Origin: Rhyacophila brunnea
Lineage: Eukaryota; Arthropoda; Insecta; Trichoptera; Rhyacophilidae
NCBI GenBank assembly: GCA_022495005.1
Contig: JAGYXB010001412.1
Span: 248,001-312,000, forward strand
Direction of reading: 5' to 3'
Length of the DNA: 64,000 nucleotides
How positions within the stretch are numbered: the stretch's first letter is position 1; the number at the start of each line of letters is the position of its first letter. Positions 22,786 through 33,732 of the stretch are shown in pieces. Below the pieces are notes generated by a model. That model did not search any database, had not been told where the DNA came from, and saw nothing but the letters and a program-made list of their open reading frames with translations. The translations under genes and the position numbers were made by a program.

Positions 22786-23275
22786 GCCAGGGACTGCACG
22801 TCGAAATCGACGAAAGTTTGTGCGCCGAAAAAATAATGCCGGGCGAATTCTACCGCAGCAGTGGGTCTTCGGTGGAATCTGCCGGGAAACTGATGAATGC
22901 TTTGTCGTTACCGTTCCGGACAGATCAGCAGCGACCCTTATTCCTATAATCATTGAAAAAATAAGGCCTGGATCAATAATTTATAGTGATTCTTGGCGTT
23001 CATACAACGAAGTGTGACTTCATTTCGAGCATTTTACTGTTAATCACAAACGTCATTTCGTCGACCCTGTAACCGGTGCTCACACACAGAAGGTGGAGCG
23101 AATGTGGGGATCGGTGAAAACGGGCAATAAAAAGCGCAGGGGTACAAAGAGAACATTGCTCCAGTCATATTTATATGAATATATGTGGAGGAAGAGATTG
23201 AACGGTCGTGATCCATTTAGAGTAATTTTACAAGATATCGTTAATTTTGAGATTTTTAATCGAAGAATTTATTGC
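22786..23275 (+). pseudogene. Merlin (ISXO2-like) transposase, C-terminal two thirds
   Basis: Reading across one frameshift and one stop gives all three catalytic stations of the DDE domain: VEIDES near 22800, IIYSDSWRSYN near 22980 and HTQKVERMWGSVK near 23080. WVFGGICR lies between the first two, and the C-terminal helix region (LLQSYLYEYMWRKR) follows. The frameshift is just after VEIDES, and a TGA follows YNEV at 23016. It is better preserved than the copy at 1150 but inactive. Confidence 0.85.
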
Positions 23276-23284
23276 AGACGCGAA

Positions 23285-23398
23285 CAAACGTCAAAACTAA
23301 AAATGGATTTTGTCGAGGTTGCGTGCGTATTTGCCCTTCTTCTAAAGTTGCGCCAAAAAAATCAAAAACGAAATGTCATGTTATACATGCCACACTGA
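23285..23398 (+). pseudogene. PIF/Harbinger transposase N-terminus joined to Merlin
   Basis: Directly after the Merlin frame an ATG opens MDFVEVACVFALLLKLRQKN. The DNA resembles that at 38215-38300, where the same start leads into the Harbinger nuclease motif RRYWVHP. Here the frame stops after about 31 codons. Confidence 0.55.
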
Positions 23399-23399
23399 G

Positions 23400-25460
23400 G
23401 CAATTCGAAGTCATCACGGGGGCAACACCAAAAAGTGGGACGGACGCAAGATGGCGACGCTGGCCAAAAGGAATGAGTATTTGCTCGGAACAACGGTTTA
23501 ATTAATATTGCATTTAGCCAGTTAGCGTCAGTTACACTACATACGCGTCACTTAAACACACAACCTTTTGCCAATAACGCTGGATGGCAGTAAACTTTGG
23601 AACCTTCTCGGTACATCGCGTACCTTCTCATACTTTTACCTTGGTAAGTTAACACTAATCTGGTTTTGAAATTATTTCCTTTGGGAGTTGATGAGGTTTG
23701 ATTCCTGATCAACTCACCTATTTTTACGAATATTAGATTCCAACTGTTTATTGATAACTTCTGTTCTTTGTTAACATCCGCATAAGGTCGACCCTATTCC
23801 ACTTATTATACTACACACGCTCTTTTACAGCACTCTCCGAGCCGGAGTATAGAGCGGACACGTTTCCACATCACTCACATAAATTCTGCTAGGCCCATTT
23901 TTTGCGTGTAGTGAACAATCAATTGTTTAGTCTTTGTTAGTCAAATTTCACTAACTATTTCCTCTTAAATGGTTTCCACTTCCTTTTGTCATTTGACAGT
24001 AAATATTTTCATTTAGTTCCTTCAGAAGAAGTGACACTGAAAAATAGGAAGTGACATTGCTGTTTCTTTGTGATTGGCGTTTCGAGCCAAAATTAATCAA
24101 AAAGATGATTACGACGAGGAGAGTTTTTTGTGATGGCTCGGGGCTCATGTGTTGAACCACCATGGAGGTTGGACGTGACGGAGACCGTTCTACCCCGGCT
24201 GATTGCCAATTGAGTGCGAAGCGCTTGAAATACCACCGGCGATTGCTTCGGACCGACGAGCACAAGAGTAATTTAAATAAGAGCTTTTTTAGACGTTGAA
24301 CATGGCATGTCGTTAGTATAGGAAAAACATCACGAGATGTCAGATACTACCATAGTAACAATATGCGACATAAAAAATTAAACAATGAATTTACTAACAA
24401 TAATATTAATATGTTGATTCGCAGTTTTATAATTTTGCATTCTCTTAGAAATTAGATCGTGCAGCATTGGTACTACCCAGTAAATGTAAGCTAGCTTATC
24501 GAAACGGGACCAAGTCGCCTCCCCCATCATCCCCGTTGGAGTCGTCGTCTCCTAATACACTCTTGAGAATTATAAGATCGCCTCCATTATTCTGGCAATT
24601 AATCCTGGCCGAGGCTTATTAGTAGTTTGGAATAATTTGTAGAATCGATTAAGTTGCCAGACAAAGACTTATCAGATAGGCTGCCATGCTTTTGGGGAAG
24701 AGATTTTGATTCGCCAACATGAATAATAAGTGCAGAACAGGGTGCGATGTTATTAAAATGTATTCTTCCCGTACTGAATTAGGTTACTCGGTTCTTAATG
24801 TCTTATGATTTTTTAAACCATGCTGTTTTTATGATTGCTACACACATACACACACTTATACACAAACATACAAATACGTACCTAGGCGATATTCTTTAAT
24901 AGAATATACATAATATATATGTAGGCGAATATCTATTTATGATATCTAGATATAGACTTAGGGATATTACTCTATACCAGTTATGTGCATTGGTAATGTT
25001 TGTATCGTGTATCGGAGCTTAAAAGCTCTGTTCGTATATTCTCAAGCCTTATCGAGGGTTACTAGCTATTATATATTCGGTACAGCATAGCAAGATACAG
25101 TGGCGTATCCAACCCAGGTAACTGGGAGTACACTCTCTACAATAAAAGTAAGCCAAAGAAAATCATTGATAAAGGGTGTCATAACAATATCGCATCGAAG
25201 TTAAAACTATATTATGGCACGTATTTCACTCACACACTGAAACTTGATATTCATGGTTAATAAAGTTTTTTTAAAAAAAACATTTTCAAGATATTTCAGG
25301 TTTAATAAAATGTTGTCATCCTACTTTTGGTTTGTCTAAAGCCATAATACGTGAAATATTCACGAGACGAAAAACAAAGTTTATTACCTTATATCCCAAT
25401 GCTTGAAAATCTTTCATATTTATTTATTTGGCATGGCGAGACATACATTATGTCAGAATA
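23400..25460. other. Intergenic, no recognisable gene
   Basis: Short open frames here have no recognisable similarity. A CA-rich microsatellite lies at 24840-24870 and there is alternating AT-rich sequence after it. Confidence 0.45.
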
Positions 25461-25463
25461 TAT

Positions 25464-26679
25464 TAACCCGATCCCAGCTAAGAACTCACCGGTGTGTCGC
25501 ATATCTACTAACCATACAAGCTAAAGACGCACCCCGGTGGCCGCACACTATTTCGCATTAATTAATATTATTTTTCAGTTGGTGTTTTTTAGGTTTGGTT
25601 ACCAAAACTAACCATAGGTATGCAAAAATTGCAGAAAGTAAAAGCAATTTATCTATGCGCCTAAAACGTTGGGTTGACATAAATAATGACGAAATGTACG
25701 TTTTTTTGGCGATTCTGTTACTGCTCCCACTAAATTCTAGAAACACGATAGATTCTCATTGGTCCACCAATCCACTACTATATTCGCCGATTTTTTCAGA
25801 CACAATGCCACGAGATCGTTTTGTTTTACTCGTACGAATGTTAAATTTTTCTGATGAGGAAGAACGTGAAATTGGTAATCGTCTATCTAAGATAAAGATA
25901 ATATTAGATATGTTTAGGCGAAAATTTTCAACAGGATGTCTCCACATCAGAAAATATGAATTGACGAAAGTTTATTGTTATTCAAAGGTCGACTGATTTT
26001 CCGTCAATTCATTCCATCCAAAGCAAGTCGTTTTGGTATAAAATTATTTGTTCTATGCGATTGCATAACTGGTTATGTTCTCGATATAATTGTGTACACT
26101 GGGGCGACAACAGAGTATGCAATTGGAACAGATTTAGGGGCAGGAGCAACTATTGTCATGTCTCTTCTATCAAAATATTTGGATGCTGGCCGTACTATCT
26201 ACTTAGACAATTGGTACACAAGTCCCAAATTATTTCAAGCTCTTCATGAGAAAAAAACTAATGCCGTCGGTACAGTGCATAGAAATCGCATTGGAATGCC
26301 TAAATTTCCAAAGAAGTTGAAAAAAGGCGAATCGATAGCACTTCATACTGACACCATGATGGCTCAAACATGGAGAGATAAAAGAGGCGTGACAATGCTT
26401 TCTACTATTCATACCGCAGAATTCGTTGAAACCGGGAAGACTGACTATAGAACTGGTGCTCCCAAAACAAAACCAAGTGCCGCAGATGATTATAGCAAAA
26501 ATATGGGAAAGGTGGACAGGAGTGATATGATATCATTCGTAAAATCCACAAGAAAAACCATGAAATGGCATAAAAAACTATTTTTGCATCTGATAAGACT
26601 TGTCGATGTTCAACGCTCATGCCATGTACATGAAGAAAAGTGGAACACGCACATGTGGAACACGCACGTGTACGTGTAA
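25464..26679 (+). pseudogene. piggyBac transposase, copy A
   Basis: TTAACCCGATCCCAGC at 25464 is a plausible piggyBac left end with its TTAA target. Coding similarity begins about 25595. The first frame (to 25996) gives the dimerisation/N-terminal core (YAKIAES, MPRDRFVLLVRMLNFSD). A single frameshift near 25965 leads to the catalytic core. The three catalytic Asp residues are visible in DESLLLFKGR, IYLDNWYTS and MGKVDRSD. The usual N-terminal hundred residues and the C-terminal zinc ribbon are missing, and the C-terminus runs into the 54-bp repeats. Nearly identical to copy C at 42.83 kb. Confidence 0.85.
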
Positions 26680-26790
26680 CATTTAGGTAGATATGCTCAT
26701 ATTCTAACTTTTCGGAGGCAAGTGTACGTGTAACATTTAGGTAGATACGCTGGTATTCTAACTTTTCGGAGGCAAGTGTACGTAACTCCA
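26668..26790. repeat. 54-bp tandem repeats after piggyBac
   Basis: GTGTACGTGTAACATTTAGG starts at 26668 and 26722, with a third partial copy at 26776. The same array follows piggyBac copy C at about 43855-43975. Confidence 0.9.
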
Positions 26791-27770
26791 GAGGATACTT
26801 AAAATGTCAGAAAGCATGCAAGTTAGTTATGATCATACTGTTTACTGGATATATTTTTCTGCGGAAAAATGGCGGTAGCTGGTAGTTAGATATGTCAATA
26901 AACTCGTCTATCGCAGTCTGAAGTCGGGCATTTGACTGCCATCCGAAGATGGCCTGGTCTCATGTTGTCCCAAGAATTCTTAGAATGAAGACTCAATATC
27001 TTCAGCTGACAGGTCAAACATAGCAAGATCATCTGTCTCAATTTCGTTAGGGCGCATATCAGTTGATATAAATTTATGAGTGGTATTTACACTCACGGCC
27101 CATTGAAATTCAATGAACCTAATAAGCTTAAAATAGCTGCTATATTTAGGTAATTATAAAACTCCCCAAGGCAAAATCATCATAACCATTGTATGTAATC
27201 AGAATTCGATGCCTAGGATTTTGGATGATCTCTTTCCATCGCTTGGACACTTACTCCACTTGTAAATTCGAATCAGAAGGCAGATGGATATCACGCTCAG
27301 ACCCGCTTACCATCATATACCGTAAACTGTAGCTGGAATGTTTTTTTCAAAATATCCAACTAAAAGTCTGCGGCCTAAACTCATTTTTTCTCGCATATAC
27401 CTAACATCGTCTAGATAAAATCTTTCAATTAAACCCAAGTAAAATCAGCCGTATTCACCGACCGCGACTCAAATAAATACATCGCGTAATATATTAAAAC
27501 TCGCGTCAACATAATTTACACTAAATTCATCCGCCGCGCACACCGCGAATCCTGACGGGCTTCCTCTCGAGTTCACAACCAAAAGTTTGCGACTTGCGCA
27601 ATAAAGAAAATTGCGCAACTCTTCCTTTTTGTTTTTGATCGTTTTACTATGGTTGTAAAAATAGTAACAGCATACATATACTGAAATTGCACAACAAAAG
27701 TTTGCGCAACATAATAATATAATATAACTTTACTTCAAAATCAATTCAAATCACCTATTTCCCTCACGCC
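26791..27770. other. Shared non-coding leader of composite A
   Basis: Essentially the same sequence precedes the acidic ORF in copy C (to 44975); only the part from about 27289 is present in copy B (from 34677). On the minus strand a short frame (WKEIIQNPRHRIL near 27220) may be coding relic, but I cannot assign it. The last 200 bp contain several TTGCGCAAC-like words in both orientations. Confidence 0.5.
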
Positions 27771-28283
27771 ATGGCTCCCAAAATCGACATCACCGAAAAC
27801 TTCTCACTATCCAAAGCCCTAGACGAGATTCAAATAGCATTAACATCTAACGAAAATAAACTAAAAATAATGCAACTAATACAAACCATCTTCACAGAAT
27901 CGTGCAACAAACTCCTCCCCAAACCTAAATACAAATCGAACCACACTCTCAAACTAGAAAAGACATCCTCCCCATTAAAAAGACAAACGAGAAGTAGCTC
28001 CAAAACGACCCAAGAAGAATCCGAAACCAAAAACATAATCCCAAATACGCAAGACACCATAGGTCCAGACCACTCGGACAGTGACTCAGAAACAGAAATA
28101 CATTCAGAAGCCCACCCCACCCTCAAACTTCATATGTCAGAATGTTACAAAGAAATAAGTGAAATATTCGAAGAGACAGAAAAACAACTAGAACTAGACA
28201 ACCAGGGTTTTTGGCCGGGGGTGTCGTACGCACACTCCCGGAGTTTTTCACCCCTCCGCGGCTCAATTATTGAACCGGGCTAA
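27771..28283 (+). CDS. Acidic 170-aa ORF of the composite repeat, copy A
   Basis: Begins MAPKIDITENFSLSKALDE in the context GCCATGG, a good eukaryotic start. Residues 1-55 are helical and basic at the end, 60-90 are a Ser/Thr/Lys-rich linker, 105-125 are acidic (DHSDSDSETE) and 130-150 are again helical. The last 25 residues are encoded by the GC-rich hairpin segment. I do not recognise the family. It differs from copy B by 2 residues and is open in all three copies. It may be a retrotransposon ORF1-like or transposon accessory protein; its function is unknown. Confidence 0.55.
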   Translation: MAPKIDITENFSLSKALDEIQIALTSNENKLKIMQLIQTIFTESCNKLLPKPKYKSNHTLKLEKTSSPLKRQTRSSSKTTQEESETKNIIPNTQDTIGPDHSDSDSETEIHSEAHPTLKLHMSECYKEISEIFEETEKQLELDNQGFWPGVSYAHSRSFSPLRGSIIEPG

Positions 28284-28410
28284 TGACCCGGAGGATGCGA
28301 GCTGATGCGACTTCCTAACTGCGAGTCATTCGACCGGTCTTCTTGGGCTCGCGCGCCTGGTTCTCTCCGAAACCAGACATGGCAAGGGTGAATACGACAT
28401 TGGCAACGGC
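28207..28410 (+). other. GC-rich hairpin-rich segment, copy A
   Basis: CCGGGGGTGT and ACACTCCCGG pair around CGTACGC to give a 10-bp stem with one G-U pair; CCGGG and CCCGG follow around CTAATGA. The segment overlaps the end of the acidic ORF and its stop and is almost unchanged in copies B (35614-35815) and C (45412-45610), despite being far more GC-rich than its surroundings. It could be a structured RNA element of the transposon; no ribozyme consensus fits cleanly. Confidence 0.45.
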
Positions 28411-28627
28411 ACGGACGATCAAAGCTTTAAACTTATATTAAAAGCTAAAATCTAACATTGCAACAAGTCAATAAAAAATGCAGAGAAAAACCCTCACCTG
28501 GCTTTTCTCAAAAGCCGGAATAAATTAAAATCGCACAGTAAACTCAAACAAACCTATAATCCAGATCAACAACCTCAGGTGAAGGGGAAGTCAGTTAAAA
28601 CAAAAAATGACTAACCCACATTCAAAA

Positions 28628-28726
28628 TGGCAAACAGTGACAGTTGTGATTCGTCTTTGTCCGCTTATTTAGGTGATAATAGTGAAGATGATGGAGATTT
28701 TGTACCAGGACCAAACTATCACCACT
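28628..28726 (+). pseudogene. 5' end of zinc-finger/hAT module, truncated copy A
   Basis: MANSDSCDSS...GDNSEDDGDF matches the exon-like start at 36054 and 45832 but breaks off after PNYHH at 28726, where unrelated sequence begins. Confidence 0.6.
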
Positions 28727-28729
28727 GTA

Positions 28730-29980
28730 AACCTGCACTGTACCAGTAAGTTCCTTCCCTGAATTTCCTAATTGTATAAGATCTATCGATGGCAAACATT
28801 GCAAGATAAAAATTACACCAAAATCTGTATTTTAATATTTATCAACGTTGAAACTATGTTTAGTCGCAATAAAATTAACTCGCAATTGGGTAATAGATGT
28901 CTCTATGGAATCACATTTTTTGATGTGATCCCCCTTAATTTCACAAAAACGTTGAACTTATTACTATATGTCTTTATACATACAAAATATGTATACACAA
29001 ACACAATTACTATTTATTATAAATAATTTTAAATCGACCGAAATGGTACGAACGCTACTACTCGCAGTGACAGTTGAACTTCAATGACTATGTTCCAATG
29101 AATCTAGTTTTAGAAGAAGAAGAGTATTTATTATTAAATCCTCTATGTAGGTATTGCCACATAAGATATTCCCTAAAATTTCAGTATCTAAGTCAAACAG
29201 ACTTTTGACATTTTAAAGTATTCAAATTCCATCTTTTTCAATTCTTGGAATCCTCTATGAATAATTAATATTTCAATCAAGTTTTCCTCCCAGTTTATAA
29301 TGTTCATCATTCAAATAATTTGTCTATTTGCTGTATTAATAATTTTATGATATTTTTCTGGGTGATATTCTTGATAACATAATATTGTATTATACAAAAC
29401 TTGAGATTTTGGCATGTTAATATTTTATTAAAAGTTCGATGTCTGAAACGGATGTTTCAATAGAGGAGAATGATTGAAATAATTTTATATTTGGTCGGTT
29501 AGAATACCATAACTACCGAAAATTCTTTTCTATAGTCATTCAAGCGGCTGCTGATTCGTCACCATTGAAATTGGCGGGAAAGGAAAACAAAGTGACACGA
29601 CCTCTATATTATATAATATTCTGACATCGTAGTCTACTTGACAAACTAAACTGTATGCACCAATTTCTTGACTGGGTAAGATTAAATTTTCCATGGAAGA
29701 AATTAAGTGAGTCATGGAAACGGTAACGTCAACAAAACGATGTGAAAACTTAACTGCAAAACGCATGTCGGCAATTAATAATTATGATATAGGGATACCA
29801 GATATACCATAATACACGCCCTGTATAACATTAAGTTTATTTGTAATAAACAAAACCCAGTGAAAATATAAAGCCACGTGCCAACAAAAAAAACCAAATA
29901 CTATTTTATTTAATTTAATTTTGTGAATCCCGGGTTCCACTAACATCTTGAGCTAGGCACCATTCAATATTCCTTGATAA
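28730..29980. other. Intergenic, no recognisable gene
   Basis: AT-rich; nothing identifiable apart from the possible 5' fringe of the Harbinger relic after about 29930. Confidence 0.45.
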
Positions 29981-29984
29981 ATAG

Positions 29985-30386
29985 ATTACTGGAAAGTAAT
30001 AAGATCAATGTTCCTGATCCACAACTACCAGGATCGTATTTGATTATGCCTATAGTATTCATTGGCGATGAGGCATATCCATTAAAAAAGTATTTGATGC
30101 GACCATGAAAGTCGACATTTACACCAAACGGCTATCTAGAGCCAGGAAGTGCATATAATGTGCTTTTGGAATACTATGTGCTAAATGAAGAATTCTTCAC
30201 AAACCGGTCTAGACCAATGAAAGGCATAGCATCCTTATTATTAAAACAATTTGTCTTAACCATAATATCATTGATAAGGAGGATTATCAAGATATGTACG
30301 GTGATAACTTGTGCAATAATACACATACGACAAGAGGGAGACAAAATAGTAGTTCATCATTACAGGCTAGGAACATTCGAGACTCA
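29985..30386 (+). pseudogene. PIF/Harbinger nuclease C-terminal half, left of LTR
   Basis: IVFIGDEAYPLKKYLMRP (about 30055-30108) is the conserved motif around the second catalytic Asp of HARBI1-type DDE nucleases. Further C-terminal sequence is readable in shifting frames up to ARNIRDS at 30386. It is split there by a solo LTR and resumes at 31200 with FMQYFCE, as expected for the C-terminal end of these proteins. A stop after LMRP and frameshifts show it was already decayed. Confidence 0.75.
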
Positions 30387-31199
30387 TGTAACGATATTTA
30401 TTCTCGTACCCTGGAATAAATACGTTATGAACATAATGGCAACATTTTGCCACAGAAATTTAACATCGTTGAAGTGCAAGTCTGGAGCGGCAGACATTTT
30501 TACGTTGGTATTCCTGCGACGGGACGCGAACGCATTCGCCGATATCGACCGTCAGTCTAAATCCGGACGGCAACGAAGGAAGTCGAGTGTGCACGAGACA
30601 TGCGTGCCAGTCTTCGGACGCTGGCGCAAACAATGGACGAACATTCTCTCCTGGTATTTGAACATGTATCATTTGTTAGGGTATTAGCTTCTAATAACTC
30701 CCCACAGAAACTTCAGTTCTCGTTGTAATAGGTCTGGCATTGTTCATTTTCAATTGTAACATTTTTTTTAGTATACTTTTGGTGGCATGTGCCACATGTC
30801 ATTTTGCTATTTCTTGTTTTAATAAATCTATGATTCCGGATTTGGATCCTACCTAAACTAATCTTTTTATTTAATTTCATTTTGCCTGGATTTGTTCCCC
30901 AGTGTATGGTACACTCCGTTGGAGAAATCTGGGCAATGGCGCCCTGTACTTTTTCACTATAAATAACTAATTTCAATTAATGGTGTACTGGAGGCTTGAT
31001 GACGATATGAACATATACAACGGTTCTCACGACCCCAGCAAATAATAAGGATTGTTTGTTTCCTACAGGGGGGTTTTCATGTGCTTTACCGTTTCATCTT
31101 TGTTCTGAGCTAGACCGGATGTTAACGTAAAAGGATGGGTAGGTGTGTACTTTATACTGTTACATATACCAACCCGCTATTCATATTCATAGCGTTACA
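30387..31199 (+). mobile_element. Solo LTR with 4-bp target duplication CTCA
   Basis: The 813-bp element starts TGTAACGATATTTATTC and ends AGCGTTACA, flanked by CTCA at 30383-30386 and 31200-31203. It is a sister of the copy at 20744, sharing the promoter-like and AATAAATCTATGATT blocks. It lies inside the Harbinger nuclease relic, whose reading frame is restored if the LTR and one target copy are removed. Confidence 0.88.
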
Positions 31200-31235
31200 C
31201 TCATTTATGCAATACTTTTGTGAAACATCCTTTTT
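31200..31235 (+). pseudogene. PIF/Harbinger nuclease C-terminus, right of LTR
   Basis: Following the second CTCA, TTTATGCAATACTTTTGTG codes FMQYFCE, in phase with the frame ending at 30386. The rest of the C-terminus is not readable. Confidence 0.55.
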
Positions 31236-31454
31236 TTTTTGTTTCTGTTCAACCAAATTACTTTGGATATTGATATATTCCACCAATGTGAGGATGAGTT
31301 TAGGTAAACGTTGTTTTATAAATTCTTACATCCATGTACTTCATAATAAAAAATTTGTATTTACTCTTTTATGTACTAATATTGCTTATATTTCTTTGTT
31401 TTTGCAATACTGTTTTTATAGTATTTGAATGTTTTTCATGAACGTTTTGAATTT

Positions 31455-31565
31455 GTAATTTGTAAATGACGTTGGACCTGGGCCGGCCACGTGCTGCGGA
31501 TGCCAGAAGAGAACCTCAACCTAGCTTGCTTGTTCTTCAAGCCGACCGGATTCCGGAAGATCCTG
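31455..31565 (+). pseudogene. LINE reverse-transcriptase C-terminal tail
   Basis: TWAGHVLRMPEENL at about 31475-31515 matches the W.GH..RM motif near the end of the protein of several non-LTR clades. Only about 35 codons remain; the strand is plus. Confidence 0.55.
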
Positions 31566-31867
31566 GAAGGCTGCTAAATACTAGTGTATATAGGACAAAT
31601 TCTCTATAAGTATTCTTGTAACGATGACTTTCAAACCTTTTCGGTGTTTGGACGAGGTGGGGCACCACTTCTCCCCCCATTAAAATACTTATACAAAGAA
31701 GAACCCAGTATAACAAGTTAATAAAGAGATTTACTAATGCTGTGTCACACTGGAGCGATTCCTCGTGAGTATCATGGATGGTACAGATCGCTTTCTGAAA
31801 ATAACATGCCAGATAGGGGGATCAGAACCAAACGTGGATTCTGAATCTGACACAAGAGTAATTTTCA

Positions 31868-32234
31868 AAGTTATACTTCTTTAGGCGCGTTTGGAAAATC
31901 AGATAAATGTATTTTTGGCGAGTGACATTAAACACATAATTTATTTTTTCACATGAAAAAAATCGCACTCGATTGGATTCGAACCATGATTGTTCGGTTA
32001 TCAGCCGAACGCACTACCTTTACGCCACAGTATGATAATGCAATCATGACAATTATACAGTATAATATTATAGTTTCGAATTGTTCCTTTGCCTAGAGTG
32101 TATACAAATAAACCAACGGCGTTCCAATAAGCGGTCCTTTTTCTTGAGTGTGTAATTTAACAAGATAATTAAGAGCTAGTCGAAGAATCTAGTTTATCAC
32201 AAGTTTTGTTTTTGTTTTGTTACGCCAAAGTATA
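31868..32234. mobile_element. MITE with AAGTTATACTTC ends and tRNA-like core
   Basis: Left end AGTTATACTTCTTTAGGCGC and right end CGCCAAAGTATAACTTCTAA are inverted, though not perfect, complements. Similar ends or partial copies are at 4276, 39880 and 40130. No coding capacity. A tRNA-like segment on the minus strand lies inside. Confidence 0.6.
31966..32029 (-). other. tRNA-Ile-like fossil (anticodon GAT)
   Basis: On the minus strand a perfect five-pair stem TTCGG/CCGAA encloses CTGATAA, an anticodon loop for Ile (GAT). GGTTCGAATCC, a perfect B-box, follows at the expected distance and TGGCGTAAAGG, an approximate A-box, precedes it. The acceptor stem does not pair and the T-stem has mismatches, so it is not a working tRNA gene; it may be a tRNA-derived SINE head or an old pseudogene. 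Confidence 0.45.
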
Positions 32235-32489
32235 ACTTCTAACGCGCGTACATAAGTACACAGCGTTTTTTTTTATTTATTAATTAAGTGGTAACCCCTT
32301 CATACGAATAGTTAGTTTAAAATAAGTGACATTCGAAGTGAAAGAAAGTGGCAGCGTGGCGCTAACAACACAAGGAAAACGCATCCGACTTCATCGATCG
32401 TCACTCATCGCTTCTGTGCCACTTGAATGATCAGCTGATAGACACACGGGCACATCCAACAAATTATGTCGCTTGAAAACTAAGGCCAA

Positions 32490-32995
32490 CCACCAGAAGC
32501 GGAGATGGCAGCCACAGCCATCAAATTACCAACATTTTGACCAGCCTGCCCTGCAGCATGGTTCATTCAGGTAGAGGCCCAGTTTACAACAAGGTGCATC
32601 AAACTTGATTCGACGAAATTTCACCATATAGTCACAGGAAATTATCAATTAACGTCCTTGACCTACTGCAAAACTCGTCAGACAAAGAAGTACAGCACTT
32701 AAAAAAACTAATTATAAGACACTCGGACAGCGAAGAAATTAAGCTAGAAAAGCTACTATCAGATTCCGAGCCAGCCAATAGATCGCGATCGGCTTTCTAT
32801 AGATCGTTGGAGATGTTGGCCAGACCAGCGTCAATCATAGGGCAGGAACTCTTGAAAAAATTATGGTTGCGGAAACTACCAAATCTTATCAACGTTTCAC
32901 TTCCAACAGTCGACAAAACCAATTACCATAAAATGATTGAGCTGGCAGACAAGATTTGGGAGGTTTCGCCTCATGTCCAGCACAATATTATAATC
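32490..32995 (+). pseudogene. Gypsy-type gag fragment
   Basis: Two adjoining frames match the N-terminal gag domain common in insect gypsy-like elements: AWFIQVEAQFTTR and TKFHHIVT at about 32550-32635, then LEKLLSDSEPANRSRSAFYR and LLKKLWLRKLPNLI at about 32740-32890 and ELADKIWE at 32940. At least one frameshift lies near 32645. No zinc knuckle, protease or LTR was found. It is a different family from the gag at 11916. Confidence 0.75.
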
Positions 32996-33153
32996 TATTA
33001 TAATTATTATATTACATTCTAATGAAGCCAGATAAAATACAAATAAGTGTTAAATGAAGTTCATCCCGCCGTTCCATAACAGTACCTATTAATAATTATA
33101 TAAATACCTGAAGTAAATAACATATTTAAGAAAATAGTTAGATAACAATCACC

Positions 33154-33719
33154 ATGGAAAACACCAAAAATGTCAATGAAAATAATGATAGTGATCATTT
33201 CGATACAAGTGACGACGAAGATTTTTATACATTTGATAATATTGAATGTATATTTATTCAAAATTCAGGAAACATCAGAAATAGTCATAGAGGTGCGGAC
33301 AGTGAAAGTGTCATTATCGGAACCAGCGATGATGATCTTCTAGTGTAGAGGTTTTACCCAACTCTACAACTGCCACACCATTGTCTATGCTCACGTTTGG
33401 GGCATACAGTGGTGAAGCGGAAACACCAATCGGATAGTTGTCTATGAAGCTCGTTCCTGTGACAATCGAGTCATTATATGATGCAACTTATGACAGCAGT
33501 GAAGAAGAAGATAGTGAACAACGCGATAATGAACCTGTTCTGAGATTCACAGAAGGGTTATTGGCCTTCGAAATAATTAAATCGTTTTTCTATTCCGAAG
33601 ATATAGACGAATCTGTTGTTAGAGAACTATGTGAGTTTGAGGGGTTAAAATTGCCAAAAAAAGTGCCAAACTGCAATGCAGTATTAAGGGTAATGTATAT
33701 GTATGTATGTAATACATAA
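33154..33719 (+). pseudogene. Acidic ORF pair, unassigned
   Basis: Two frames, 33154-33348 and 33438-33719, are rich in Asp, Glu and Ser (SDHFDTSDDEDF; YDSSEEEDSEQRDNE). The second ends with a helix, GLLAFEIIKSFFYSEDIDES, loosely like the acidic tail after the nuclease domain of pogo/CENP-B-type transposases or an acidic transposase N-terminus. I cannot assign them with confidence. Confidence 0.3.
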
Positions 33720-33732
33720 TGTAATAATGTAT

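Noticed and set aside
27830..28126. Minus-strand ORF (98 aa) over the acidic ORF, also at 35237 and 45035
   Set aside because: It is an antisense shadow of the plus-strand ORF; its composition follows from the reversed acidic/Ser codons and it has no independent start context.
28290..28380. Hammerhead ribozyme core in the GC-rich segment (CTGATGCGA ... CCGAAAC)
   Set aside because: The first core should read CUGANGA and is broken by an extra base; the required stem pairing between the cores could not be drawn.
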